A stretch of DNA of 64,000 nt from JABDIY01 sp963803845. GTDB lineage: Bacteria > Actinomycetota > Acidimicrobiia > Acidimicrobiales > SZUA-35. Position 1 is the stretch's first letter. Each line of letters starts with the position of its first letter. A program made the translations under genes and the position numbers. Shown here piece after piece: positions 1 to 8,248 of the stretch. Below the pieces are notes generated by a model. That model saw nothing but the letters and a program-made list of their open reading frames with translations, did no database searches and was not told the origin of the DNA. Location of the stretch: contig CAWDNZ010000004.1 in the NCBI GenBank assembly GCA_963803845.1, positions 744,001 through 808,000 on the forward strand. The letters are read 5' to 3'.

Positions 1-192
1 GTCGGCGGTCCAGGCCTTTGCGGCACGGAGCAGCGGTTCACCGCAGCCCGCCGAGCCGGCGTTCACCCCAGAAACGGAAATGATCCTTCATGTAGGCGGC
101 CATCGGTGCCGCATCCTCGGCAACGGCGGACAGGTTCAAGCACGGCACGCACCCATAGCCGCGGCATTTACGACGGTGACTTCGGGCGCCAT
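1..192 (-). pseudogene. Decayed AlkD-like DNA alkylation repair gene (5' part)
   Basis: Read on the minus strand, one frame gives AEDAAPMAAYMKDHFRFWG, which resembles the conserved N-terminal segment of HEAT-repeat DNA alkylation repair enzymes of the AlkD type. Just after FRFWG that frame runs into a stop, while the next frame continues sensibly with VNAG and then LLRAAKAWTAD, so one indel lies near position 70. A possible ATG at 190-192 starts MAPEVTVVNAAAMGA but also stops early, and a third frame carries LEPV between them. At least two frame disruptions are therefore seen within 190 bases. The gene runs off the left edge of the window. Intact homologues remove alkylated bases; this copy cannot be translated as it stands. 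Family recognition rests on a short motif and is moderately sure; indel sequencing errors are an alternative explanation. Confidence 0.5.
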
Positions 193-214
193 CGCTCCAG
201 CGTAGGCTCGGAGC

Positions 215-582
215 ATGACTCCGAAGTACAAAGGACCCAGCGAAGCACTGGCGGCCTACGACGCAGCGCTCACGACCGTGATCGGCGAGGATCACAAGGA
301 GCGGCGAACCGTACTCCTCGCTCAACGGAAACATGTTCAGCTTTCTAGGCAAGTAGGGCGAATTGGCTCTCGACTCGGGAAGGCGGAGCGCGAGGAATTC
401 ATCGCCACCTACGATTCCCATCTTGCTGTGAGCTATGAAACGGTCATGAAGGAATACGTGGTGGTGCCGACCACATGCTTCGGAATCAACCAGACGAAAC
501 CGCCCGCTGGCTCCAGCTCAGCTACGACTACGCAAAGACGCTGAAGCCGAAACCGACCAAACGCCCGAGGGCCAAAAAGTAG
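215..582 (+). pseudogene. Frameshifted small TfoX/Sxy N-terminal-domain-like gene
   Basis: The three forward frames together reconstruct a protein of about 120 residues like the small stand-alone TfoX/Sxy N-terminal-domain proteins. Frame 2 from ATG 215 gives YDAALTTVIGEDHKERRT; frame 3 from 312 gives YSSLNGNMFSFLGK; frame 2 resumes with RLGKAEREEFIATYDSHLA and VMKEYVVVP; frame 1 finishes with DETARWLQLSYDYAKTLKPK and a Lys/Arg-rich tail ending at the TAG at 580-582. Three single-base-scale indels are needed, near 310, 350 and 470. Two look like loss of one G from a GG pair. The gene faces the AlkD-like remnant across about 20 bases. Either both genes are decaying or this stretch has indel errors. 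The function of this small family is not established. Confidence 0.6.
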
Positions 583-613
583 AGCAGCGGCCGGTGGCGC
601 TTCAGCGATTGGA

Positions 614-704
614 TGGCGGAAGGTATGGGATTCGAACCCATGGTGATGCGAAACACCACAACGGTTTTCGAGACCGTCCCATTCGTCCACTCTGGCAACC
701 TTCC
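614..704 (-). tRNA. tRNA-Ser (anticodon CGA)
   Basis: The reverse complement begins GGAAGGT and ends ACCTTCC-G-CCA, giving a perfect 7-bp acceptor stem, discriminator G and an encoded CCA tail. The anticodon arm is ACGGT-CTCGAAA-ACCGT, so the anticodon is CGA, reading UCG. A long variable arm is present, as expected for class II tRNA-Ser, and the T-arm has GGTTCGAATCC. Confidence 0.95.
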
Positions 705-802
705 GCCGGTGAGGGTAGCACCCGCAGTCGCCGTCGCCATCTGTAGACGTGCCATGGATTACAGGATTACAGGCCAGCGTTACTCGGTAGCCTGAAACTC
801 TC

Positions 803-2671
803 ATGATGAGTATGCACTCGCTCTGGCCGCGTGACAGAGAATCGATGAAAGACGCGAAGATCGATCGGGACTCCGCCCGCCGCGTCTGGCGTTTCGCCCG
901 GCCCTACCGTGGAATGGTTCTGGGCTTTCTGGTCACGGTTATCGCCCAAGCGTTGTTGGGACTAGTGCCGCCACTGCTCTTTGGCCGGATCATCGACGAT
1001 GCCATCCCCGAAGAGAACACCGGCCTCTTGGCATGGTTCGCCTTCTTTATCGTTCTCGCCGCGTTGGCGTCAGCTGCTGTTTCGCTCTTCGAGCGCTATT
1101 GGTCATCGTTGATCGGTGAGGGCGTGATCTTCGATCTGCGCACCCAGCTGTTCGATCACGTCCAACGACTGCCGCTGGCGTTCTTCACCCGCACCCAAAC
1201 CGGCACGCTCACCAACCGACTCAACAGCGACGTGATCGGCGCCCAACGAGCCCTCACCGCCACGCTTGGCACGGTGGTGAGCAACGTGATCGTGTTGGTC
1301 ACCACGGTATTCGCAATGTTTGTGATCGAATGGCGCCTCACCATGCTGGCCCTGATCATCACGCCGCTCTTCGTTGCGCCCTATCGCAAGATCGGCCAGA
1401 TGCAGCAGAACCTCACCCGGCAGAGCATGGACCATAACGCTCAGATGAATAGCACCATGACCGAGCGCTTCAACGTGAGCGGGGCATTGCTGGTGAAGCT
1501 GTTCGGACGCCAGAACGACGAAGCCGAGATGTTCAGCGAACGCGCCGCCGCGGTTCGTGACATCGGCATCAAGTCGGCGCTCTTCACCCGCAGCTTCATG
1601 ATCATGTTGTCGTTGCTGGGCGCCATCGGAACTGCGCTGGTGTATGGGCTGGGCGGCTACTTCGCCATCCAGAAGTCGATCGATGCCGGCGCCCTCGTGA
1701 CCATGGGCCTGTTGATCGGCCGGGTCTACACACCTCTCACCGGTCTCACCAACGCCCGCATCGACGTGCTCACCGCGCTGGTCAGCTTCGACCGCGTCTT
1801 CGAGGTCCTCGACGCTCCGAGCCCGCTCACCGACAAACCCGGCGCATTAGAACTCCCCCGACCCCGGGGTGAAATCCGGTTTGACAACGTCACCTTCCGC
1901 TACCCAGACAGCACCGAGACCATCATCCCCAGCCTCGAAACACAGAGCTCCGCTCTCTCAGATGAGGACAGCCCGCCGGTCATCCGAAACCTCTCGGTCA
2001 CCATCCAGCCTGGACAACTGGTGGCGCTGGTGGGCCCGTCCGGCGCCGGCAAGACTACGATCACCAATCTTGTCCCCCGCCTTTATGACGTGACCGGCGG
2101 TGCGCTGATGATCGACGGTCACGACGTTCGGGATGTCACCCAGGACTCGCTGCGAGCCGCCATCGGTGTTGTTGTGCAGGACCCCCACCTGTTCCACGAG
2201 TCCATTCGAGACAACCTGTTGTACGCCAAACCGGACGCCACCAGGGCGGATCTGGAACGGGTCTGCCGAGCCGCCCAAATCTGGGACACGATCGACAAGC
2301 TGCCGGGCGGTCTGGACACCGTGGTTGGCGACAGGGGATACCGCATGTCCGGCGGTGAGAAGCAGCGACTTTCCATCGCCCGGATGCTGTTGAAAGACCC
2401 GGCGATCGTGATCCTCGACGAAGCCACGAGTTCGTTGGACTCGGAGAACGAATCGCTCGTGCAGCAGGCGCTGGCCGAGGCGCTGCGGGGGCGGACCGCT
2501 CTGGTGATCGCCCATCGACTCTCCACCATCACCGACGCCGACCTGATCCTGGTACTCGACGAGGGTCACCTGGTGGACAAGGGCACACACCCGGAGCTGA
2601 TGGCGAACGACGGGCTGTACTCCGAGCTCTACACCACCCTGGTCCGCGGCGACCTCGAGCCCACCCCATAA
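803..2671 (+). CDS. ABC exporter, fused membrane and ATPase domains
   Basis: A 622-residue half-transporter. The N-terminal two thirds is a six-helix type IV exporter membrane domain beginning around FARPYRGMVLG, followed by a nucleotide-binding domain. The Walker A motif GPSGAGKTT lies near residue 408, the signature MSGGEKQR near 514 and Walker B with its catalytic Glu (VILDEATSSLD) near 536, followed by the switch His in VIAHRLS. About 18 Ser/Glu-rich residues are inserted between RYPD and the strand IRNLSV in the early nucleotide-binding domain. It should act as a homodimer, or with a partner that is not adjacent, to export lipids, peptides or drugs; the substrate cannot be read from sequence. 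The 803 ATG matches N-termini of actinobacterial relatives; an ATG at 845 is an alternative. It stands alone between a tRNA and a convergent small gene. Confidence 0.93.
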   Translation: MMSMHSLWPRDRESMKDAKIDRDSARRVWRFARPYRGMVLGFLVTVIAQALLGLVPPLLFGRIIDDAIPEENTGLLAWFAFFIVLAALASAAVSLFERYWSSLIGEGVIFDLRTQLFDHVQRLPLAFFTRTQTGTLTNRLNSDVIGAQRALTATLGTVVSNVIVLVTTVFAMFVIEWRLTMLALIITPLFVAPYRKIGQMQQNLTRQSMDHNAQMNSTMTERFNVSGALLVKLFGRQNDEAEMFSERAAAVRDIGIKSALFTRSFMIMLSLLGAIGTALVYGLGGYFAIQKSIDAGALVTMGLLIGRVYTPLTGLTNARIDVLTALVSFDRVFEVLDAPSPLTDKPGALELPRPRGEIRFDNVTFRYPDSTETIIPSLETQSSALSDEDSPPVIRNLSVTIQPGQLVALVGPSGAGKTTITNLVPRLYDVTGGALMIDGHDVRDVTQDSLRAAIGVVVQDPHLFHESIRDNLLYAKPDATRADLERVCRAAQIWDTIDKLPGGLDTVVGDRGYRMSGGEKQRLSIARMLLKDPAIVILDEATSSLDSENESLVQQALAEALRGRTALVIAHRLSTITDADLILVLDEGHLVDKGTHPELMANDGLYSELYTTLVRGDLEPTP

Positions 2672-2684
2672 CCCCTCCCTTTCC

Positions 2685-2698
2685 CCCGAAATGTCGGG
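2685..2698 (+). terminator. Weak hairpin after the ABC exporter
   Basis: CCCGA-AATG-TCGGG forms a 5-bp stem with a 4-nt loop 13 bases after the exporter stop. It is followed by only two T residues, so it is at best a weak intrinsic terminator between two convergent genes. Confidence 0.3.
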
Positions 2699-2728
2699 TT
2701 CAGCAGAGATTTGAGGAATGCGCTGCTA

Positions 2729-2980
2729 CTAACTACTTCTACTGAAGAGCCGAGCCGCCACCAACAGCACAACCGCACCGAAGATCGAACCCAGGAATCC
2801 CGAGGCGGCGAACTGCAACCCCTCTCCCTGGAGCACGTTGATAAGTGTTCCCCCCACCACCGAACCGACGATGCCGAGAACGATTGTGCCGATACAGCCG
2901 AGATCGTTCGGCGCCGTCACCACGAATTGCGCGATGAGCCCAACGATCAACCCACCGAGGATCCAGCTGAAGAGTCCCAT
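2729..2980 (-). CDS. GlsB/YeaQ/YmgE family small membrane protein
   Basis: An 83-residue, very hydrophobic protein with three predicted membrane helices. MGLFSWILGGLIVGLIAQFV is the first, a central glycine-rich segment around IGTIVLGIVGSVVGGTL the second, and GSIFGAVVLLVAARL the third. The pattern and length fit the GlsB/YeaQ/YmgE (transglycosylase-associated) family, whose members are often induced by envelope or general stress, though the biochemical role is not established. It is convergent with the ABC exporter, and its upstream side carries a tRNA-Ser. No clear ribosome-binding site was seen before the ATG. Confidence 0.85.
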   Translation of the reverse strand: MGLFSWILGGLIVGLIAQFVVTAPNDLGCIGTIVLGIVGSVVGGTLINVLQGEGLQFAASGFLGSIFGAVVLLVAARLFSRSS

Positions 2981-3055
2981 GGTTCAATCCTTGCAGGCGA
3001 CGACGCCTGAGCGTAAGGGCCCCACCAGATTTTCTTGACAGAAGTGATGTGAGAG

Positions 3056-3140
3056 CGGAGGAGGTGGGATTCGAACCCACGGTAGGTTTCCCTACACACG
3101 CTTTCCAAGCGTGCCGGTTCGGCCGCTTTCGTACTCCTCC
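3056..3140 (-). tRNA. tRNA-Ser (anticodon GGA)
   Basis: The reverse complement starts GGAGGAG and ends CTCCTCC-G, giving a perfect acceptor stem; CCA is not encoded. The anticodon arm CACGC-TTGGAAA-GCGTG gives anticodon GGA for UCC/UCU. The long variable arm (TAGGGAAACCTA) is typical of tRNA-Ser. Confidence 0.95.
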
Positions 3141-3232
3141 ATTTGCTTCCCATAGGTTGCCCTATGAAATGCAGTCCCTAGGATACAGGTCCGAGAACAT
3201 CGATCGTAACAGGAATTCATTTCCTGTCTCGA

Positions 3233-3344
3233 GAGGTGGCGGTCGGACCCTGTGCGACTGGATCCCGTGAACCGAGTCAGGGCCGGAAGGCAGCAGCTCT
3301 CAGCGGTCCCTCCGGTGCGCCGCAGATCGTCTGGCCGCCACCTC
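3233..3344 (+). ncRNA. ffs: Signal recognition particle RNA, small bacterial type
   Basis: The universally conserved domain IV core is present: GTCAGGGCCGGAAGGCAGCA, followed by the returning strand. The ends of the molecule pair as GAGGTGGCGG with CCGCCACCTC, giving a single long hairpin of about 110 nt, and pairing can extend outward with one mismatch to 3228-3349. This matches the small 4.5S-like RNA used by Ffh in co-translational membrane targeting. Linkage to tadA and dnaX-ybaB-recR is common in bacteria and supports the call. Exact ends are estimated from the terminal stem. Confidence 0.92.
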
Positions 3345-3382
3345 TTGAGGTTTTCACGCCGGTGCCACGGTACAAACAAGCC

Positions 3383-3832
3383 GTGAATCACTCCGAGGCA
3401 ATGCTGATCGCACTGCAGGAAGCCGTGGCCGCCCTTGAGCACGACGACGTGCCAGTTGGCGCCGTTGTCTTGAACCCGTCCAACGAGATTGTGGCCCAGC
3501 GCCACAACGAACGGGAACGGACCGGCGACCCCACCGCTCATGCCGAGATTCTGGCGCTGCGCGACGCCGCCGCCTTGACCGACTCTTGGCATCTCGACGG
3601 ACACACGCTCGTGGTCACGCTGGAGCCGTGCCCGATGTGTGCCGGAGCTGCGGTCAACAGCCGGCTCGCCACGGTGGTATACGGAGCTGCGGACATGAAG
3701 GCCGGTGCCTGCCTCAGCCTCATGAATATCGGCGGCGATCCCCGCCTCAACCACCAATTCGAGATCATCGACGGCGTCCACGCCAAGGAGGCCGGCGCCC
3801 TGTTAAGCGACTTCTTCGCTGCGCTCCGCTGA
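3383..3832 (+). CDS. tadA: tRNA-specific adenosine deaminase TadA
   Basis: A 149-residue CDA-fold deaminase. The zinc-site motifs are both present: HAEILAL, with the catalytic Glu, and EPCPMCAGA, with the two Cys ligands. TadA converts A34 to inosine in the tRNA-Arg(ACG) anticodon. The family is usually 145-170 residues. The GTG at 3383 gives VNHSEAMLIALQEAVAAL, which aligns with the expected N-terminal helix; the open frame extends upstream into the SRP RNA, so that extension is not coding. An ATG at 3402 would trim six residues. It sits about 40 bases after SRP RNA. A free-base cytidine or guanine deaminase is less likely given the short length and PCPMC context. Confidence 0.92.
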   Translation: MNHSEAMLIALQEAVAALEHDDVPVGAVVLNPSNEIVAQRHNERERTGDPTAHAEILALRDAAALTDSWHLDGHTLVVTLEPCPMCAGAAVNSRLATVVYGAADMKAGACLSLMNIGGDPRLNHQFEIIDGVHAKEAGALLSDFFAALR

Positions 3833-3952
3833 GATTTCGCCGAGCCGCGTCCCACAGTCGCAAAGGCCGGTGCTAGATTCACTACAACGCATAGCGAGGT
3901 AGCATGCCAACCGAGATACCACGTAGGCAGACCACGAGGAGTGAAACCACAA

Positions 3953-4279
3953 ATGGATGACAGCCAACTTCTCAAGGGAGTCCTCGATCTTTCGGTCCTG
4001 AGTGTGCTTGAGGATCACGACAATTACGGCTACGAGATCGTCACCCGGCTTCGCGAAGCAGGCCATGAGAATGTTGGCGAAGCATCGGTGTATGGAACCT
4101 TGCGGCGACTCCACAACGACAACCTCCTCACTGCCTATATGCGACCCTCCGACGCCGGCCCGCACCGCAAGTACTACAACCTCACCGCCACCGGTCGTCA
4201 ACGCCTACGCGATGACACCAAGACTTGGCGCCGGTTCGTGGAAACCATGAACTTTGTTTTGAAAGAAGGAACCCGATGA
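3953..4279 (+). CDS. PadR family transcriptional regulator
   Basis: A 108-residue winged-helix protein with a typical PadR pattern: LLKGVLDLSVLSVL, NYGYEIVTRL, VYGTLRRLHNDNLL and then GPHRKYYNLTATGRQRL. The C-terminal helix following the wing would dimerise. The ATG at 3953 has a GAGGAG about 12 bases upstream; a GTG at 3941 overlaps that purine run and is less likely. Its stop overlaps the start of the next gene (ATGA), so the two are translationally coupled. PadR regulators paired with a membrane protein carrying an N-terminal HAAS domain are a recurrent arrangement, and the regulator probably represses this operon. The inducer is unknown. Confidence 0.9.
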   Translation: MDDSQLLKGVLDLSVLSVLEDHDNYGYEIVTRLREAGHENVGEASVYGTLRRLHNDNLLTAYMRPSDAGPHRKYYNLTATGRQRLRDDTKTWRRFVETMNFVLKEGTR

Positions 4280-5295
4280 CCAGCACGTTCACCGACACCG
4301 GCCGCGAGGCCGCCATTCACGACTACGTTCAACGCTGCCGCCCCTATCTGCTCGATCTCACCCCGGATCAGCAGGACCAGCTGGAGGACGACATTCGCCA
4401 GATCGTGGGCGAGGTGGCGATGGAGCTCAACGGCCAACCGGATGACCTGGTTGGTCCACCGCTACGCTTCGTGGCCGAACTTCGAACCGCCGCCGGGCTG
4501 CCTCTGCAGCTGCTATCACACTGCCCCCAAGCTCCAGAACCAGCGCGCACCCTGGCTACTGCCGGTTCAGCGATCAAAGGCCTCAGTCGGTGGATTCGCC
4601 GAACGGCTACACCCTGGGTCGTTGCTCTAGCGAAGGATTTGAGGCCGGCTGGCTGGGTATTACGAGGCGTTGGATTGGCGATCCTGGCGGGCGCGCTGAC
4701 CCAGGACTACGGCCATCAAGGAATCGTTCCGAACCTCTTTCGTTCGCAGGTGCTTGGGATTGCAGTGACGATCGGTGCCGTCGTCGCCTCTGTGGAGATC
4801 GGACAGAAGCATCTGACCGGTCGGGGCCAGAGGCTCGCGGTGGCCGTGGCGAGCGTTGCGGCGGCAATCGGCCTCGTCGTAGCGGCCGGGGATATCACCG
4901 ATCCGTACAACCCGAATTTCGACCCCAACGTGACGGACGAAGCCTTCACCTATGACGACTCTCAGATGACCACCGCTACAACCGTGCTCGCGCAACTGGA
5001 AAATGGCGGCAGTGCTATTGGGATCGCGCCGTTCCTGAACGAACCCACGCGCTCCACCATCACCTTTCTCACCGATACCGATGCCCCGATGACCGACCCG
5101 ATCGCCTCCTCAACTCAGGCCCATGAAGTTCTGAATCAGATTCGAAACCAGGGTTTCTTGATCGGATCGGTCAGCCTGGCCGTCCAATCCCACCACACCG
5201 ACGTCGCCGAGCCAGACTCAGGCCATGGCAAGTACATCTTTGAGACATTCGACGACGCCCATCAATTCGTGGAGGACTTCTTCGCCACCCGATAG
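4276..5295 (+). CDS. HAAS-domain membrane protein coupled to PadR
   Basis: A 339-residue protein starting in the ATGA overlap with the PadR gene. The first 80 residues have the HAAS/DUF1700-like pattern (IHDYVQRCRPYLLDLTPDQQ, then LEDDIRQIVGEV). Several membrane segments follow, around GWVLRGVGLAILAGAL, VLGIAVTIGAVVASVEI and AVAVASVAAAIGLVVAAG. The C-terminal 120 residues are predicted extracytoplasmic and acidic (NPNFDPNVTDEAFTYDDSQM onward), of no recognised fold. By analogy with other PadR/HAAS pairs the cytoplasmic HAAS part may contact the regulator or tune an envelope response. The specific role here is unknown. Confidence 0.75.
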   Translation: MTSTFTDTGREAAIHDYVQRCRPYLLDLTPDQQDQLEDDIRQIVGEVAMELNGQPDDLVGPPLRFVAELRTAAGLPLQLLSHCPQAPEPARTLATAGSAIKGLSRWIRRTATPWVVALAKDLRPAGWVLRGVGLAILAGALTQDYGHQGIVPNLFRSQVLGIAVTIGAVVASVEIGQKHLTGRGQRLAVAVASVAAAIGLVVAAGDITDPYNPNFDPNVTDEAFTYDDSQMTTATTVLAQLENGGSAIGIAPFLNEPTRSTITFLTDTDAPMTDPIASSTQAHEVLNQIRNQGFLIGSVSLAVQSHHTDVAEPDSGHGKYIFETFDDAHQFVEDFFATR

Positions 5296-5319
5296 GCCCA
5301 CCGAATGGAAAACGACGGG

Positions 5320-5922
5320 TTAGAGGGCGGAGCGGCCTTCCAGGGCGCGGCCGAGGGTGAGTTCGTCGGCGTAGTCCAAGTCACCGCCCACCGGGAGACC
5401 ACTGGCCAACCGAGTCACCCGAATCATGTCGAACGACTTCAGCATCCGGGCGATGTAGGCCGCAGTGGTCTCTCCCTCCAGATTGGGATTGGTGCAGATG
5501 ATGATCTCTTCGATGTCTTCACTGGCGATCCGGGTGGCGAGCTCCTTTACCTTCAGCTGTTCCGGCCCAATTCCCTCCAGTGGATTGATGGCCCCCATGA
5601 GCACGTGATAACGCCCTCGGAACGCTCCTGTGCGCTCCAGCGCCGCGATGTCCTTGGGCTCCTCCACCACACAGATCACATTGTGATCCCGGCTGGGATC
5701 GTTGCAGATCTCGCATATCGGACCTTCGGCTACGTTGAAACAGCGCTCACAAAACGAGACCTTGTCCTTCACGTCGATCAGCGCCTCGGAAAGGCGGGAC
5801 ACGTCTACACGATCCACGTTGAGAAGATGGAAGGCGATCCGCTGTGCCGACTTGGGGCCGATACCAGGCAGTCGACCCAGCTCGTCGATCAGTACCTCGA
5901 GCGGGCGGGCATACGTACTCAT
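5320..5922 (-). CDS. recR: Recombination protein RecR
   Basis: A 200-residue protein with the full RecR layout: a helix-hairpin-helix (LGRLPGIGPKSAQRIAFHLL), a four-Cys zinc finger (CERCFNVAEGPICEIC), a Toprim domain (VICVVEEPKD to EIIICTNPNLEGE) and the C-terminal Walker-B-like tail (VTRLASGLPVGGDLDYADE). RecR works with RecO and RecF to load RecA at gaps and during repair. It overlaps ybaB by four bases (ATGA), and together with dnaX upstream forms the widespread dnaX-ybaB-recR operon on the minus strand. Length is normal. Confidence 0.97.
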   Translation of the reverse strand: MSTYARPLEVLIDELGRLPGIGPKSAQRIAFHLLNVDRVDVSRLSEALIDVKDKVSFCERCFNVAEGPICEICNDPSRDHNVICVVEEPKDIAALERTGAFRGRYHVLMGAINPLEGIGPEQLKVKELATRIASEDIEEIIICTNPNLEGETTAAYIARMLKSFDMIRVTRLASGLPVGGDLDYADELTLGRALEGRSAL

Positions 5923-6275
5923 CCGCCGCCAAGCATTCCGCCCAAGCCACCAAGATCCATGCCGCCCATGTCCATACCACCCAGAGCATCTTGCTGAAGT
6001 TCCGCCAGTTGGCCGGCGGCGTCACGCAATGCAGCCAACACCAGATCTGACAGCAGTTCGATGTCGTCGGGATCAACAACATCGGGGCTGATACGCACAG
6101 CGAGGAACGTTCCGTCACCTTGCGCGTCGATCTCCACCTTTCCACCGCCAGAGGAGCCGGTGACCACAGTGGCGGCCTGAGCCTCCTGGGCTTCAGCCAT
6201 TTGGCTCTGCATGGCCTGGGCGGTTTCCAGTAGTGAGTTGAGATCGAAACCGGCGAGAGGATTGTTTTCGGACAT
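5919..6275 (-). CDS. YbaB/EbfC family nucleoid-associated protein
   Basis: A 118-residue protein with the YbaB/EbfC core: LNSLLETAQAMQSQMAEAQE, then VVTGSSGGGKVEIDAQGDGT and VRISPDVVDPDDIELLSDLV. The tail is rich in Met, Gly and Asp (MGGMDLGGLGGMLGGG). Family members form tweezer-like dimers that bind DNA. Position between dnaX and recR, with an ATGA overlap to recR, is the classic arrangement. The gap from dnaX is only 18 bases. Confidence 0.95.
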   Translation of the reverse strand: MSENNPLAGFDLNSLLETAQAMQSQMAEAQEAQAATVVTGSSGGGKVEIDAQGDGTFLAVRISPDVVDPDDIELLSDLVLAALRDAAGQLAELQQDALGGMDMGGMDLGGLGGMLGGG

Positions 6276-6293
6276 GTTTGCTCCTTGGAGATA

Positions 6294-7976
6294 TCAGGTG
6301 AGATCAGGGGGTGGGTCCACCAGTTTCGCACCGGGGAAGGCCTGGGTCAGGCGTTCGACCATGGAATTGGACGAATCGTCGGCATCGGTCAGCTCGCTCA
6401 TCGGGCCTATGTCTTCCTCCGAATCGGAAGGCGCCTTGGGCTGAGAACTGCGAGGCCGCGGCGCCCCACCACCGGAACGGGAAGCGTCAACGATCACGGC
6501 AACCGAAACGGCCGACTTGAAGTGCTGACCGAGGGCGTTCTCCAGCTCCGTTTTCACCTCATCGGCCCGATCGGCCGGGAGCGCCGACGGGTAGGCGAAG
6601 GTGATCACATTGTTGGTGACAGCGGTGAGCCTTCCCTGGCGGAATCTGGCCCGGACCTTCTGGTTCAAGCCCTCGAGTACTTCACCCATGGCGGCCTCCA
6701 CCTGGGTCTTTGAAATGCTGGCTCCAACCCCAGGCGCCGGAGCTGCGGAAGTAGCAACGGGCGGAGGCGGCGAGGCCGCAGCCACCGGTGGCGGCGGTGT
6801 TGGCCGACGGTTCGGCGGCGGCGGCGTAGCTGCCGCCACCGGCGAAGGTGGTGGCGGGGCGACCGTCCCCTGGGACAGAGCGGCGAGCTGTCGTTCGAGT
6901 GATTCGATGCGCTGCTCCAACGCCGAAAGATCGTTGCCGTCGGTTCGGGCCAATCGAAGGAGGGCGACCTCCACCGGGACCCGCGGATCTGGCGCTTGTC
7001 GCACCTCCACCAGGGCTGTACCCATCATCTCCAGCGACCGGGTGATCGTGGCGGGTCCCATGAGTGCGGCCAGTTCCTGGGCCCGATCCCGAGCCGCTTC
7101 GTTGAGATGCGGAAGCGGCGCCTTCATGGACGCCAGGAATGCGTTACGAAGCTCACTGAGCATGTCTTCACCGATGATGCGTGGTTCGGCTCCGGCCTCC
7201 AGACTCCGCTGCATGGCGGCGATCACGCCGGCGCTATCCCGCTGGCCGATGGCCCGGCACAAGTCTGCTCCGGCGGTGATGCTCTCTGGGGCCCCGCCCG
7301 AGGCCACCACCAAATCGAGGGCACTGAGGGTGTCGCGAGCCGACCCTCCGCCAGCCTTCAACGCCCAGGCGATTCCCGCTTCATCCACCTCCAGTCCGGC
7401 GTCAGCGATCACCCAGCGAATGTGCTCCTCCAGCACACTGGCAGGCAACAACGAAAAGCGGAAATGCTGGGTTCTGCTGAGAATCGTTGGAACAACTTTC
7501 TGCGGCTCTGTAGTGGCGAGCACGAAGACCACGTGGTCAGGCGGTTCCTCCAAGGTCTTCAACAGTGCATTCTCGGCCCCCGAGCTGAGCATGTGGACCT
7601 CATCGAGGATGTAGACCTTGGTCCGGCCGGGTGATCCCAGGGCTACCCGGTTGATCAACTCTCGAATATCGTCGACCTTGTTGTTACTGGCCGCGTCGAG
7701 CTCGTGGAGATCGAACGAGCGCCCGCTCTCGATGTCTCTACAACTGACGCAGGTGCCGTCGGGCTCGCCGTTGGTGGGGTTCTCACAGTTGAGGGCTTTG
7801 GCCAACACCCGGGCCGTGCTGGTTTTGCCAGTACCGCGAGGTCCGCTGAACATGTAGGCATGACCGTGCCGCCCTTCCGCCACTGCTGCTCGCAGCGCGT
7901 TGGTGACGATGGGCTGGCCCTTAATCTCTCCAAAGGTTTGTGACCGATACCGGCGGTACAGCGACTGGTGACCCAC
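6294..7976 (-). CDS. dnaX: DNA polymerase III subunits gamma and tau
   Basis: A 560-residue clamp-loader ATPase. The N-terminal AAA+ part has YRRYRSQTFGEIKGQ, Walker A GPRGTGKTSTARVLAKAL, a zinc module (CENP..CVSC), Walker B with DEVHM, and the sensor region RTQHFRFSLL. After residue 370 a Pro/Ala-rich linker leads to a tau-like C-terminal domain (MGEVLEGLNQKVRARFRQGR). It starts with GTG at 7976, giving GHQSLYRRYR. First gene of the dnaX-ybaB-recR operon. Programmed frameshifting to make gamma, known in some species, was not evident: no obvious A-rich slippery run was seen in the linker. Confidence 0.97.
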   Translation of the reverse strand: MGHQSLYRRYRSQTFGEIKGQPIVTNALRAAVAEGRHGHAYMFSGPRGTGKTSTARVLAKALNCENPTNGEPDGTCVSCRDIESGRSFDLHELDAASNNKVDDIRELINRVALGSPGRTKVYILDEVHMLSSGAENALLKTLEEPPDHVVFVLATTEPQKVVPTILSRTQHFRFSLLPASVLEEHIRWVIADAGLEVDEAGIAWALKAGGGSARDTLSALDLVVASGGAPESITAGADLCRAIGQRDSAGVIAAMQRSLEAGAEPRIIGEDMLSELRNAFLASMKAPLPHLNEAARDRAQELAALMGPATITRSLEMMGTALVEVRQAPDPRVPVEVALLRLARTDGNDLSALEQRIESLERQLAALSQGTVAPPPPSPVAAATPPPPNRRPTPPPPVAAASPPPPVATSAAPAPGVGASISKTQVEAAMGEVLEGLNQKVRARFRQGRLTAVTNNVITFAYPSALPADRADEVKTELENALGQHFKSAVSVAVIVDASRSGGGAPRPRSSQPKAPSDSEEDIGPMSELTDADDSSNSMVERLTQAFPGAKLVDPPPDLT

Positions 7977-8118
7977 AAATTGATCCTATTGCCACCGCGG
8001 GCGGTTCGCCGCAGCACCGCTGAGACCACCTCGGGTGACGTTCGGCAGGGAAATTTGCCCAATCGCTTGTCACGAGACCGTCATATGTCGTAACCTAACT
8101 GCAACGCAAGGAACCAGA

Positions 8119-8152
8119 GCGTTTCGCACACTTGCCGCCCGCTGCGAAGCGT
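8119..8152. other. Hairpin-forming sequence in the dnaX upstream gap
   Basis: GCGTTTCGCA and TGCGAAGCGT can pair with few interruptions around a 14-nt loop. It lies between divergent dnaX (start 7976) and the methyltransferase gene (start 8249). No known riboswitch consensus was matched. The rest of this 272-base gap shows nothing further that can be supported. Confidence 0.3.
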
Positions 8153-8248
8153 AACGATCCCTTGCAAAGTACAGCCAATACCCGGGTCGGTGATTCCTCT
8201 CCCCGTCGGCCCGGGGATTGCGCGTTCTCAATACTCTAGAGTCCCTTC

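Noticed and set aside
3236..3382. N-terminal extension of the tadA frame
   Set aside because: This stretch is the SRP RNA gene, and the family N-terminus fits the GTG at 3383.
6601..7614. A 337-residue plus-strand frame rich in Gly, Ser and Arg
   Set aside because: It is antisense to dnaX, with composition expected from the complementary strand of GC-rich coding DNA.
8090..8248. Possible SAM or SAH riboswitch before the homocysteine methyltransferase gene
   Set aside because: No conserved riboswitch core could be matched; only a single imperfect hairpin was seen.
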